NCBI GenBank assembly: GCA_013289695.1
Contig: JABCZK010000013.1
Location: 36,906 to 100,905, forward strand
Source of the DNA: Acidobacteriota bacterium
Lineage (GTDB): Bacteria; Acidobacteriota; Terriglobia; Acidiferrales; UBA7541
Direction of reading: 5' to 3'
DNA length: 64,000 bases
Positions 44,754-52,783 of the stretch are shown here, piece by piece. The notes below the pieces were generated by a model that was not told the origin of the DNA, did no database searches, and saw only the letters and a program-made list of their open reading frames with translations. Within the stretch, counting starts at the first letter, position 1. Each line of letters begins with the position of its first letter. A program made the position numbers and the translations under genes.

Positions 44754-45989
44754 ATGGCGCCCCTACTGCTGTGGCTGGTGATGGTTCTTTGCCTGCTGAT
44801 TACGGCGGTGAAGTACCTGATGGGCGTGATCCTGAAAGTATCGTTCCCCAGCACGAAAATCAAAAAAGACTACAGCTACCAGCCGAGCGTAAGCGTCTTG
44901 ATGCCGTGCTTCAACGAAGGGAAAACCGTTTACGAAACGATCGAAAGCATCAGCAAGAGCAATTATCCGAGCGAGAAATTCGAAGTGATCGCCCAGGATG
45001 ACTGTTCGGTGGACGACAGCTACCAGTGGATACTGAAAGCGCAGCGGGATTTCACGGGCATACGGATTTCGGCGGGACGCAACGAAGCGAACAGCGGAAA
45101 AGCGCGCACGGTTTGCAACGCGATGCAGCACTCGACGGCGGAAGTGATCATTTCCATCGATTCGGACTGCATCTTTCATCCTGAGGCGATCCGCGAATTG
45201 ACGGCTTGCTTCGCCGAGCCGCATATCGGGTCGGTGGGAGGGCGAGTCGGCGTGCGCAATCCGAACGACGGAGTGATCACGGCGATTCAGGCGATCCTGT
45301 ATTATTCGGCTTTTCAGCTTTACAAGATTCCGGAAAATTGGACGCGCAGCGTGTGCTGCATCAGCGGGTGCTTGTTCGCCATCCGGCGGGAACTGCTGTT
45401 GGAAATCGAACCGGCGATCCGCGCGCGGAATTGGTTTGGCATCCCGGTGAATCAAGGCGAGGACCGCTTCCTGACGCACCAGACTCTGCTTCGCGGATAC
45501 GGAACGTATATCGATAACGACGCGCTGTGCTGGACGACCGTGCCGAACACGCTTTCGGTGCTTTTCAAGCAACAGCTGCGGTGGCGGCGGAGCATCGTGC
45601 GGGATTTTTTCTATACGCTGAAAACGCTGCCGCAGCATGTCTGGAAATTGCATCCGAACACCGTGCTGACCCTGGTGCTGACACCCCTGGGAGCGATTGT
45701 GGCGCTGCTGGTGGTGGTGACGATGCTGACGGCGGATCCGCTTTCCTGGGCCGGACCCGTGCCGCTGATCACCGCGCTGGGAGTGGGAGCGGTGTTGAGT
45801 TGGGTGATCAAAAAATACAGCGCGAAAGAGACGCTGGCGCATCCGCTGGCTTTTGGCGCCTACGTGGCGTGGTCGCTGGTGAGCAGCTTGCTGCTGACGC
45901 CGCTTGCCCTGTGCACCATGGATTCGGCGGACTGGGGCACGCGGACAAAGCAAGAACCCGAGGTGCCTCTTGGCAACACCACCGCTTAA
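44754..45989 (+). CDS. Processive family 2 glycosyltransferase (polysaccharide synthase)
   Basis: This membrane glycosyltransferase has about 411 residues. An N-terminal TM helix (LLLWLVMVLCLLITAV) is followed by a GT-A domain: SVSVLMPCFNEGKTV, Asp82/83 (AQDDCS), Asp136-x-Asp138 (ISIDSDCIF), GEDRF at 235-239 and QQLRW at 273-277 (QxxRW of processive synthases). Several TM helices close the C-terminus. The arrangement fits hyaluronan/chitin-oligosaccharide/cellulose-type synthases that polymerise and extrude a glycan; the sugar is unknown. The ATG at 44754 has GGGGA upstream, and a GTG at 44661 would add 31 residues. The next gene starts inside its 3' end. Confidence 0.88.
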   Translation: MAPLLLWLVMVLCLLITAVKYLMGVILKVSFPSTKIKKDYSYQPSVSVLMPCFNEGKTVYETIESISKSNYPSEKFEVIAQDDCSVDDSYQWILKAQRDFTGIRISAGRNEANSGKARTVCNAMQHSTAEVIISIDSDCIFHPEAIRELTACFAEPHIGSVGGRVGVRNPNDGVITAIQAILYYSAFQLYKIPENWTRSVCCISGCLFAIRRELLLEIEPAIRARNWFGIPVNQGEDRFLTHQTLLRGYGTYIDNDALCWTTVPNTLSVLFKQQLRWRRSIVRDFFYTLKTLPQHVWKLHPNTVLTLVLTPLGAIVALLVVVTMLTADPLSWAGPVPLITALGVGAVLSWVIKKYSAKETLAHPLAFGAYVAWSLVSSLLLTPLALCTMDSADWGTRTKQEPEVPLGNTTA

Positions 45990-47061
45990 GGTAACGGCGC
46001 GAGTGGCGGACGCGAAGAAATGGCCGTCGCTGCAATCGCTGCAATATAAATTGGTGCTGACGCTGTACCGCGTGTTCGCTGTCGTAATCCTGTACGCCGT
46101 GCTCGCGGGAATTCTGGCCTATGCGTTCGTGATGGGCTTCTATGCGATTAACACGTCGTGGGCCGCGCCGATCATTCTTTCCGCGGTGGATGAAAAGAGC
46201 CTGGACTTCCGCGAGAAGCTGGTCACCAGCCAGCAGACGATCGAAGATCTGAAGGTGGATTCCGCGAAATTGCAAAGCGGCATTGAGGAAATGACGAAGC
46301 ACCGCGCGGCGCTGCTGGCGCTGGAACCGGAACTGCAAACAGCCATCGCGCGGGAGCAGAAACACAACCTGGCCACCGGACCGGCACTTGCGGCGCTCGA
46401 CCAGCAGAAACAAACCGACAATGTGAAAACACAAGCGGTGCTGGCGCAATTGAACGAGGTCGAAGCGAACATCCAAAAGGACCTGGTGGCGGGGCTGATC
46501 ACCAAAGGCGACGCCGCGACGCAGCTGGCGGCGCTGAATCAGGCGCAAGGAGCCGCAACAGACAGCAAGATTGCGGAAGTCTTGCTCACCGACAGCGTGC
46601 TGGACAAGACCACGAACGGAACCAACTCGCTCGATGTGCTGGAAAAGCAAGCGGAGTTGCGCTCCGAGGCGGCCCAGCTGGACGTCGCAATCAACGTGTC
46701 GCAAAAACAACTGCAGGAAGAGGCGCGCCAAATCGACCGCCTGAAACAAGCAATCAGCACCGCGAAACAGAGTCCCTACTACTTGAACGCGGCGGGTGGA
46801 CAGCGGTTGTACTTCGCATTTGTGCCCTATGACAACCAGGCCGCCGCCGTGGCCGGCGCTGCGATCTACGATTGCCTGCTTAACATGATCGGCTGCCGGA
46901 AAGTAGGCAGCGTGAATCAGATCTTTCCCGGCGAAGAAGCCGCCATCCATCCGATCTTCAAGACCGCGATTCGTGGTTACCTGATCCAGATGAACCTGGA
47001 GAGCTCCGAATCCGCGAAATCGAAAACAGTGTTTCTGGGCCGCAGGCCGCTGATTTTCTAA
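45970..47061 (+). CDS. Inner-membrane coiled-coil protein of the GT2 cluster
   Basis: This protein of about 363 residues starts at the TTG at 45970, 6 bases after GAGG and overlapping the end of the synthase gene. One TM helix near residues 35-55 (VFAVVILYAVLAGILAYAFV) is followed by long helical coiled-coil stretches (about residues 80-260; e.g. TSQQTIEDLKVDSAKLQSGI, EKQAELRSEAAQLDVAINVS). A compact C-terminal domain holds GGQRLYFAFVPYDN and two cysteines (YDCLLNMIGCRK). It has the shape of a periplasmic adaptor linking the inner membrane to an outer-membrane channel, though no lipoyl or HlyD motif is seen. Unrecognised family. Confidence 0.72.
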   Translation: MATPPLKVTARVADAKKWPSLQSLQYKLVLTLYRVFAVVILYAVLAGILAYAFVMGFYAINTSWAAPIILSAVDEKSLDFREKLVTSQQTIEDLKVDSAKLQSGIEEMTKHRAALLALEPELQTAIAREQKHNLATGPALAALDQQKQTDNVKTQAVLAQLNEVEANIQKDLVAGLITKGDAATQLAALNQAQGAATDSKIAEVLLTDSVLDKTTNGTNSLDVLEKQAELRSEAAQLDVAINVSQKQLQEEARQIDRLKQAISTAKQSPYYLNAAGGQRLYFAFVPYDNQAAAVAGAAIYDCLLNMIGCRKVGSVNQIFPGEEAAIHPIFKTAIRGYLIQMNLESSESAKSKTVFLGRRPLIF

Positions 47062-47072
47062 GGAGAACAAGA

Positions 47073-48203
47073 ATGTTCCTGATCAAGTGGTATCTCATGG
47101 CCGGCGTAGCTTTGCTCGTTCCGGCCACACTCACGGCACAAAGCGCGGCGCCGAATTTGATGCAGAGCGCCGGACCGAGCGGCACCTCCGCGGTGGACGA
47201 AATGTCCGGCGCGAACGCGGACGAGCGGGCCTACTGCACCTACGTGACGGAGCAGGCGCTTGCGCAGCGGGACTTTCTGCGAACTCCGACCGCCACTTCC
47301 GGAATCACGCAGCCGGACAACGGGTTGCCCATGCAATTTGTCGGCGGCGCGACCCTGGGACTATCCGACCTAAGAAAAGCCAGCCTGACCGTTGCTGCCG
47401 CGCGCAAGAATTGCGAACTCTACCGCAGGACGACGGATACCCAGCAGGATATCCAGTACGCGCTGCCCAGCCTGGAACAGGAGGCCCTGCACAACAGGCT
47501 CTCGCTGATCGATAACGCCACGAAATCACTCGCGTCGTTGCTGGATAGGACTTCCAAAATGCTCGAAGCGCAAAACGCCACTCGGCTGATGCTCTTTTCG
47601 CTGCAGACCACGCAAATCAAATTGAACGGCGATCGCGCCGACACGCAGTCCAAAATCTCGGCGATTTATATTCCACCGCTGCGCGACCGCCCGCTGAAAG
47701 CGCTGGTCGCGGAAAAGCAGACTAGCGAAGCCGATGAACAAAAATCCCTTGCCAAGCTTAGCCGGCAAAACAATTGGGACGTGGCGCTCACGGTCGGCCT
47801 GCATCAACAGTTGAATCCGCTGGCCCACGGAGTGCAGCCCTACGGCGAAGTGGCGGTCAACTACAATCTCGCCAGCCACGCGGTCAACAAGCATCTGGAT
47901 CGCAGCGTCGAAGCACACGACGCCTGGAAAGCTGTTCAGGAAGGCGACGTGGTCCGCAGCATGGCCGAGCTTCGCCAGCAAATGGAAGCCAGTATTTCGG
48001 CGCAGCAGTCGAAGCTCAGGACCCTGCAGGAGGAAAGCGCGGAGATCGACAAAAATCTACAGCTGATCGGCGAGCCGGACACCTCGGCAGCGCTCGACTT
48101 CCACAACCAACTCGCCGCCGCGCGCCTGCTGCTGGACGTAGAGTCCGGCGACGCCACCTTTCGCTTGGCCCTCCTGCAGGAATATCTCGTCAAGAATTTC
48201 TGA
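47073..48203 (+). CDS. Secreted TolC-like/coiled-coil protein of the GT2 cluster
   Basis: This 376-residue protein has a signal peptide (residues 1-22, ending LLVPATLTAQ). Long amphipathic helices (e.g. LEQEALHNRLSLIDNATKSL; DVVRSMAELRQQMEASISAQ) alternate with a short beta region, DVALTVGLHQQLNPLAHG then VQPYGEVAVNYNL. This strand pair between helical arms resembles the half-repeat plan of TolC-type outer-membrane efflux proteins, but the family match is not certain. AGGAG precedes the ATG. It is 11 bases after the coiled-coil gene, completing a synthase-adaptor-outer membrane trio. Confidence 0.68.
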   Translation: MFLIKWYLMAGVALLVPATLTAQSAAPNLMQSAGPSGTSAVDEMSGANADERAYCTYVTEQALAQRDFLRTPTATSGITQPDNGLPMQFVGGATLGLSDLRKASLTVAAARKNCELYRRTTDTQQDIQYALPSLEQEALHNRLSLIDNATKSLASLLDRTSKMLEAQNATRLMLFSLQTTQIKLNGDRADTQSKISAIYIPPLRDRPLKALVAEKQTSEADEQKSLAKLSRQNNWDVALTVGLHQQLNPLAHGVQPYGEVAVNYNLASHAVNKHLDRSVEAHDAWKAVQEGDVVRSMAELRQQMEASISAQQSKLRTLQEESAEIDKNLQLIGEPDTSAALDFHNQLAAARLLLDVESGDATFRLALLQEYLVKNF

Positions 48204-48327
48204 TTCCTTTCTCGTTGCTGCTTGGCCATGTCGGCGGGCGAGTGGCACGCCTTTCCACACCGTCCAAGCGTACGCCTCGCGATTCTGCGGATGCCGCATG
48301 CTTTGTTTTTTGAATCGTGCGGGTTTT

Positions 48328-48380
48328 GAGAGTTAAGGTCGCAGGTTGAAAGCTAACAGTTAGGAGTTGAAAGTCAAAAG
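48328..48380. repeat. Degenerate spacer repeat, copy B
   Basis: The tract contains GAGAGTTAAGGTCGCAGG, then TTGAAAGCTAACAGTTAGG and AGTTGAAAGTCAAAAG. It matches the wording of copies A and C and is followed by the shared GAGCCGAGGTCAGAAAT block also found beside copy A. It lies directly after the GT2 cluster. Confidence 0.55.
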
Positions 48381-48517
48381 CGACGAGCCGAGGTCAGAAA
48401 TCGCGGCGCGCGGAACTGGGTATGTACTATCATCCGGCGCACACGGAATACCACCAGCCGACGCACGGCCAGATCGCGCCTCGATGTGGCCCAACCGTGA
48501 ATTGGGGAGGAATGCCG

Positions 48518-48946
48518 ATGAATCCGATGCGCATTGCTTTGGCGGCGTTGGGTGCCTTCGTTGCGTATTTTGTGGTGGGGGGAGTTATGTTTGTGTCGAT
48601 GCCGTGGCTGAAGACGGAGTTCATGAAGTATCCGGCGGTGTACCGGCAGCAAGAAGGACAGATGAAACACATGCCGGTGGCAATGGCGGCGACGTTCGTG
48701 GCGATCGTGGTGCTGGCGGTGCTTTACGCGATGATTTATCACGGCGGATCGGCAGTGGTGGAAGGTGCGTGGGTCGGCGCGCAGTTCGGGGCGCTGATTG
48801 GAGTGTTCGCGATTGGGACGTTTACGGTGCACAACTACGTGAACTTGAATATCGGGTGGAAGCTGACGGTGGAGCAGTCGGTGGCTTATTTTATTGAATG
48901 GATGGTGGTGGGGATTGTGATTGGGGTGATTTATCGACCGGCGTGA
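48518..48946 (+). CDS. Small four-helix membrane protein
   Basis: This 142-residue protein has about four TM helices (ALAALGAFVAYFVVGGVMFV, AATFVAIVVLAVLYAMIY, GAQFGALIGVFAIGTF and FIEWMVVGIVIGVIYRP). A GAGG lies 8 bases before the ATG at 48518; an upstream ATG at 48512 is too close to it, and longer frames are weak. The helix pattern is reminiscent of DUF1761/DUF2177-type small membrane proteins, but I cannot place it. It is flanked on both sides by degenerate repeats B and C, not coupled to neighbours. Confidence 0.65.
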   Translation: MNPMRIALAALGAFVAYFVVGGVMFVSMPWLKTEFMKYPAVYRQQEGQMKHMPVAMAATFVAIVVLAVLYAMIYHGGSAVVEGAWVGAQFGALIGVFAIGTFTVHNYVNLNIGWKLTVEQSVAYFIEWMVVGIVIGVIYRPA

Positions 48947-48959
48947 GGGCTGGCGCGGT

Positions 48960-48998
48960 GAGAGTTGAGAGTTAACAGTTGAAAGTTGAACGTGAGAG
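48960..48998. repeat. Degenerate spacer repeat, copy C
   Basis: The tract GAGAGTTGAGAGTTAACAG followed by TTGAAAGTTGAACG is the cleanest version of the repeat. It lies just after the membrane protein gene. Confidence 0.55.
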
Positions 48999-49012
48999 GC
49001 GCGCGGCGCGAT

Positions 49013-49657
49013 TCAGTTCGCGGTGGGGCGGGCGCAGACGAAGACGATTTGCGAGATGGCTGGGGGTTCGAGGAATTCGGCGCGGAGGGTCCGGGGGGCG
49101 TGACGCGCGGCTTCGTGAGCCAGGCGCGCGATTTGGTCGGGGTTGAGCGCGATGGAGTAGAGGTCGCCGCGGCGCGTGTAGGAATATTCGCGGTAACGCG
49201 GATGGGCTTCTGCGGCGAAATTCATCAGCCGTTGCCAGAAGGTGGGCGCGTGGCGCAGGGCGCGTGCGATTTTGTGCAGCGGGCTGGCCTTCGCGGCTGC
49301 GTCTCGCTCGATGCGCAGCGAATGGCGTGGGGGCGAGCCGCTCGATTCCAGGATTACTTCGACGCAATCGGCGGCGCGGAAGGGGCGCGTAGGGTCGGCG
49401 TCGGGATATTTGGCGAGAATTTCCGCGAGAGCCGCGGCGTCGGGGTCAAATCCTTGCCACCAGTAGCGGAAGGAATGGAAGACGATCGTGCCGGCGCGCA
49501 AAATCTGCTGCACGCGCGCGGAATCTTTTCCGGCAACTTGCACGATCATGTCCACCAGCTCCGGGGCGCGGAAGGTCTGGCGGACCAGCGGACGCATGCT
49601 GAGGTATTCGGCTTCTTCTTCGGTGTATTTTACGGCGATGGTTTCGGGCAGCGGCAC
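49013..49657 (-). CDS. Conserved-looking hypothetical protein
   Basis: This 214-residue cytoplasmic protein has no TM segment. It reads MPLPETIAVKYTEEEAEYLS, with an acidic helical start, then a mixed central domain (GTIVFHSFRYWWQGFDPD) with several aromatic residues, and a C-terminal part with YSYTRRGDLYSIALNPDQIA. I recognise no family. It follows yqeY by about 110 bases on the same strand. Its strong GC third-position bias matches neighbouring real genes. Confidence 0.6.
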   Translation of the reverse strand: MPLPETIAVKYTEEEAEYLSMRPLVRQTFRAPELVDMIVQVAGKDSARVQQILRAGTIVFHSFRYWWQGFDPDAAALAEILAKYPDADPTRPFRAADCVEVILESSGSPPRHSLRIERDAAAKASPLHKIARALRHAPTFWQRLMNFAAEAHPRYREYSYTRRGDLYSIALNPDQIARLAHEAARHAPRTLRAEFLEPPAISQIVFVCARPTAN

Positions 49658-49768
49658 AGCACCAGCCTGGGTGAGACGTCGCGGCCGTCATCGGCTTGCG
49701 GCGTCGCGGCGCTCTCGCATTTTGGCGTCGCAACGGCAGACCGGCGGCTTCGTTGCAGCGAAATTATC

Positions 49769-50236
49769 TCAGGGTTTTCCCGCGGATTTTTCCGTCAGGC
49801 GTTCACGAACTTTGTCGCTGAGCAATTTGCCGTCAATGGATTTGCCTTCGAGCTTGGCGCGCGCGGCTTTTACCACCGCGCCCATTTGTTTGAGTGAGTC
49901 CGCGCCGGATTCGGAGATGGCTTCCTCGACGGCGCGATGCATATCGGTGTCGCTGGGAGCGGCGGGCAAATATTTTTCGATGATGGCGATTTCCTTCGCT
50001 TCCTTGTCCGCCAGATCCTTGCGGCCGCCTTGGGTGAACTGTTCGACGGATTCCTTGCGCTGCTTGATGAGAGTTTGAAGAATTTGCAGCGATTCGAGAT
50101 CGTCGAGCGGGCGCATTTTGTCGATTTCTTTGAGCTTCAGAGCGCTTTTGACCATGCGCAGTACGCTGAGGCGGAGTTCGTCCTTTTCTTTCATGGCCGC
50201 GGTAAGGTCGCTCTGGATTTTTTCGATGTATCCCAT
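49769..50236 (-). CDS. GatB/YqeY domain-containing protein
   Basis: This 155-residue helical protein fits YqeY: IEKIQSDLTAAMKEKDELRLSVLRMVKSALK at the start in pieces such as TAAMKEKDELRLSVLRM, VEQFTQGGRKDLADKEAKEI in the middle and LPAAPSDTDMHRAVEEAISE plus MGAVVKAARAKLEGK at the end. The domain is also the tail of GatB; free YqeY proteins may bind tRNA, but the role is not proven. The ATG at 50236 is preceded by GGGGGA. It is divergent from serA, with 140 bases between. Confidence 0.9.
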   Translation of the reverse strand: MGYIEKIQSDLTAAMKEKDELRLSVLRMVKSALKLKEIDKMRPLDDLESLQILQTLIKQRKESVEQFTQGGRKDLADKEAKEIAIIEKYLPAAPSDTDMHRAVEEAISESGADSLKQMGAVVKAARAKLEGKSIDGKLLSDKVRERLTEKSAGKP

Positions 50237-50376
50237 TCGTTGTCCCCCGAAGTGCAGCCAGAATACCACACGGAATATGGCGCGCGGCCGTATTTGCATT
50301 TGCCGCGCGTGATTTGCATCTGCTGGATGCGCATAACGGATTTGACTCTGCTGCGGGCTGCCATTACGCTCCTAAA

Positions 50377-51984
50377 ATGAAAATCGTGGTTGCGGATAAA
50401 ATCAGCGAACGTGGAATTGAACTGTTGCGCGAAACGGGCTGGGAGATTGTGTTGCCGACGGCTGCGGCGCTGGCGAGCGAGATTGTGAATGCCGACGGAT
50501 TGATCGTGCGCAGCGCGACGAAGGTGACGAGCGCTCTGCTGGATCGCGCGGAGAAGTTGCGCGTGGTGGGGCGCGCGGGCGTGGGCGTGGACAATGTGGA
50601 CATGGACGCGGCGACACACCGCGGCGTGCTGGTGATGAACACTCCCGGCGGGAACGCGGTGAGCGTGGCAGAACACACTTTCGCACTGCTGTTGGCGCTG
50701 GCGCGCGGGGTGGCGCAATCGAATGCGGCGATTCACGCGGGACGTTGGGAGAAGACTTCGTCGGGAATGGAATTGCGCGGTAAGACGCTGGGACTGGTGG
50801 GGCTGGGACGCGTGGGGTCGGAAGTGGCGCGACGGGCACGCGCGCTGGAGATGAAAGTGCTGGCGTACGATCCTTATGTGACGCCGGCTGCTGCGCGCGA
50901 ACTGGACGTCGAGCTGATTTCGTTTGAGGATTTGCTGAAGCGCTCGGACGTGGTTTCGCTGCACACGGCGCTGAGCGCGACGACTGAGAAAATCATTAAC
51001 GCGGCGGCGCTGGCGCAGATGAAGAAGGGCGCGCGGCTGATCAATTGCGCGCGCGGCGAATTAATTGACGAAGCGGCGCTGGCCGAGGCCTTGCGCTCGG
51101 GGCATTTGTCCGGCGCGGCGGTGGATACGTTTGCGCAGGAGCCGCCGAAAGATTCTCCGTTGATTGGATTGCCAAATCTGATCGCGACACCGCACATTGC
51201 CGGCTCGACGGCGGAGGCGCAGGAAGAAGTGGGGACACTCATCGCACTGCAAGTGCGCGACTATCTTACGGAAGGCCTGATTCGCAATGCGGTGAATATG
51301 CCGGCGCTTTCGGCGGAGCAATATCGCCGCTTGCGGCCGTACCTGGAACTGGGCGAGCGGCTGGGCGCTTTTGTGGCGCAGGCCGCGACTTCGGCGAGTT
51401 TTAGCCGGATACGCATTCGCTACGCTGGAGAGCCGGCCGAGCTTGGTTCGCATGTAATACGCAGCGCGGTGCTGATCGGAATACTGAATTCGGTGCTCGA
51501 TGAAAAAGTGAATTTGGTGAATGCGTCGCAGGCGGCCGCGGCGCGCGGGCTGATTGTGGAAGAGACGACGCGGCGGCGTGAACGCGGATTTCCGAACACG
51601 CTGGAAGTGGCGGTGGAAAATGGGGGTCATGCGCTGACCGTGGAGGGCACCGTGGCGCAGGATGGTTCGCCGCGAATTCTGCTGCTGGATGGGATTGAAC
51701 TGGAAGCGCCGCTCGAGGGCACGTTGCTGCTGACGCGCAATCGTGACGTCCCGGGCGTGATCGGGAAAATCGGGACGGCGCTGGGGAATTTGGGCGTGAA
51801 CATCGCGACGTTTGCACTGGGACGGCGGCAGCCGGTGCATGGCGCGGAAGCGGTGGCGCTGGTGCGGCTGGATGGGGTGGTGGATTCTTCCGTGGTGCAA
51901 ACGATTCGCGCGATTCCTTCCATCACCGAAGCGAAATTGGTGCGGCTGGCGGAAGCGGCCAAACTAAATTCGCAGACGGCGTAG
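50377..51984 (+). CDS. serA: D-3-phosphoglycerate dehydrogenase
   Basis: This 535-residue SerA has the long form. The catalytic/NAD domain has VGRAGVGVDNVDMDAAT, the Rossmann motif LGLVGLGRVGSEVAR, LINCARGELIDEAAL and PHIAGSTAEAQEEVG. An intervening domain (about 320-450) precedes a C-terminal ACT domain starting LLTRNRDVPGVIGKIGTALG, which in other SerA enzymes binds serine for feedback control. It begins the phosphorylated serine pathway. The ATG at 50377 has no clear Shine-Dalgarno (CTCCTAAA upstream). The GNAT gene follows after 20 bases. Confidence 0.96.
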   Translation: MKIVVADKISERGIELLRETGWEIVLPTAAALASEIVNADGLIVRSATKVTSALLDRAEKLRVVGRAGVGVDNVDMDAATHRGVLVMNTPGGNAVSVAEHTFALLLALARGVAQSNAAIHAGRWEKTSSGMELRGKTLGLVGLGRVGSEVARRARALEMKVLAYDPYVTPAAARELDVELISFEDLLKRSDVVSLHTALSATTEKIINAAALAQMKKGARLINCARGELIDEAALAEALRSGHLSGAAVDTFAQEPPKDSPLIGLPNLIATPHIAGSTAEAQEEVGTLIALQVRDYLTEGLIRNAVNMPALSAEQYRRLRPYLELGERLGAFVAQAATSASFSRIRIRYAGEPAELGSHVIRSAVLIGILNSVLDEKVNLVNASQAAAARGLIVEETTRRRERGFPNTLEVAVENGGHALTVEGTVAQDGSPRILLLDGIELEAPLEGTLLLTRNRDVPGVIGKIGTALGNLGVNIATFALGRRQPVHGAEAVALVRLDGVVDSSVVQTIRAIPSITEAKLVRLAEAAKLNSQTA

Positions 51985-52004
51985 TTGCCGCTTCGTATTT
52001 TTTT

Positions 52005-52505
52005 ATGCTCGAGACAGCGCGGATGCGACTCTTGCCGTGGCAGCCGGACGACTGGCTGCTATTGCGTTCGATCGCGACCGATCCTCAGGTGATGCGCTAC
52101 ATTTCGGACGGCAAACCTTGGCCGGACGAGCGCGTTCGCGAATTTGTTGGGCGGCAAGTTGCGCACTTCGATCGGCTCGGCTATTGCCTCTGGAAACTTC
52201 TGCATAAAGAAACGCCGGAGATGATAGGATTTTGCGGCTTGCAACCGCTGGACGGCACGCCGGAAACTGAAATCGGCTGGTGGCTGGCGCGGGCGTGCTG
52301 GGGACAAGGCTTGGCGACGGAGGCGGCGCGCGCGGCGCTGCAGCATGGATTTGAGCGCGCGGGACTCGCGAGAATTGTGGCGGTCGCGCTGGCCGCGAAT
52401 CGTGCTTCGATTCACGTGATGGAAAAGCTGGGGATGAAGTACGAACGGGAAATGATTCACCGCGGATTCCAGGTGGTCCTGTACGCGGTGAATCGTCCGG
52501 GGTGA
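52005..52505 (+). CDS. GNAT N-acetyltransferase (RimJ/RimL-like)
   Basis: This 166-residue GNAT domain begins LETARMRLLPWQPDDWLLLR, with the conserved (T/S)xRLxLR pattern of Acetyltransf_3/RimL members. GWWLARACWGQGLATEAARA contains the acetyl-CoA pyrophosphate loop (Q/RxxGxG/A) as GQGLAT, and VALAANRASIHVMEKLGMKY completes motif B. The acceptor is unknown; protein N-termini or small molecules are usual. It follows serA by 20 bases. The 175 bases to tRNA-Pro hold no gene. Confidence 0.88.
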   Translation: MLETARMRLLPWQPDDWLLLRSIATDPQVMRYISDGKPWPDERVREFVGRQVAHFDRLGYCLWKLLHKETPEMIGFCGLQPLDGTPETEIGWWLARACWGQGLATEAARAALQHGFERAGLARIVAVALAANRASIHVMEKLGMKYEREMIHRGFQVVLYAVNRPG

Positions 52506-52680
52506 TGATGCGGGGGATTTTACGGCACCGGCCGCAGCCCGAGCTTGCAAGCTGGCGCGGGCGCGTTTCATTTCAGCGGAGGGCGCTGCCGATGTTCGCG
52601 GGAACTGCGCTCCGGCATGGAAGCTGTGCTATTCTAGCTTGGTTCGCGCGAGAGTTTTGTGGCGCTTGCGCGCACACGGT

Positions 52681-52758
52681 CGGGGCGTAGCGCAGCCTGG
52701 CTAGCGCGCCTGGTTCGGGACCAGGAGGTCGAAGGTTCAAATCCTTTCGCCCCGACCA
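52681..52758 (+). tRNA. tRNA-Pro (anticodon CGG), attachment site of the element
   Basis: A full cloverleaf: acceptor CGGGGCG/CGCCCCG, discriminator A and an encoded CCA. The anticodon stem is CCTGG/CCAGG with loop TTCGGGA (anticodon CGG); the T arm is GAAGG TTCAAAT CCTTT. It decodes CCG. An integrase gene ends 25 bases beyond its 3' end, transcribed towards it, so its 3' half is the likely attachment core of the integrated element. The tRNA is intact. Confidence 0.95.
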
Positions 52759-52783
52759 TTATTTCCCCTCTCGATTCATAACG

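Noticed and set aside
44763-45953. Minus-strand frame of 396 codons opposite the GT2 synthase
   Set aside because: His/Gln/Arg-rich shadow of a gene with full catalytic motifs.
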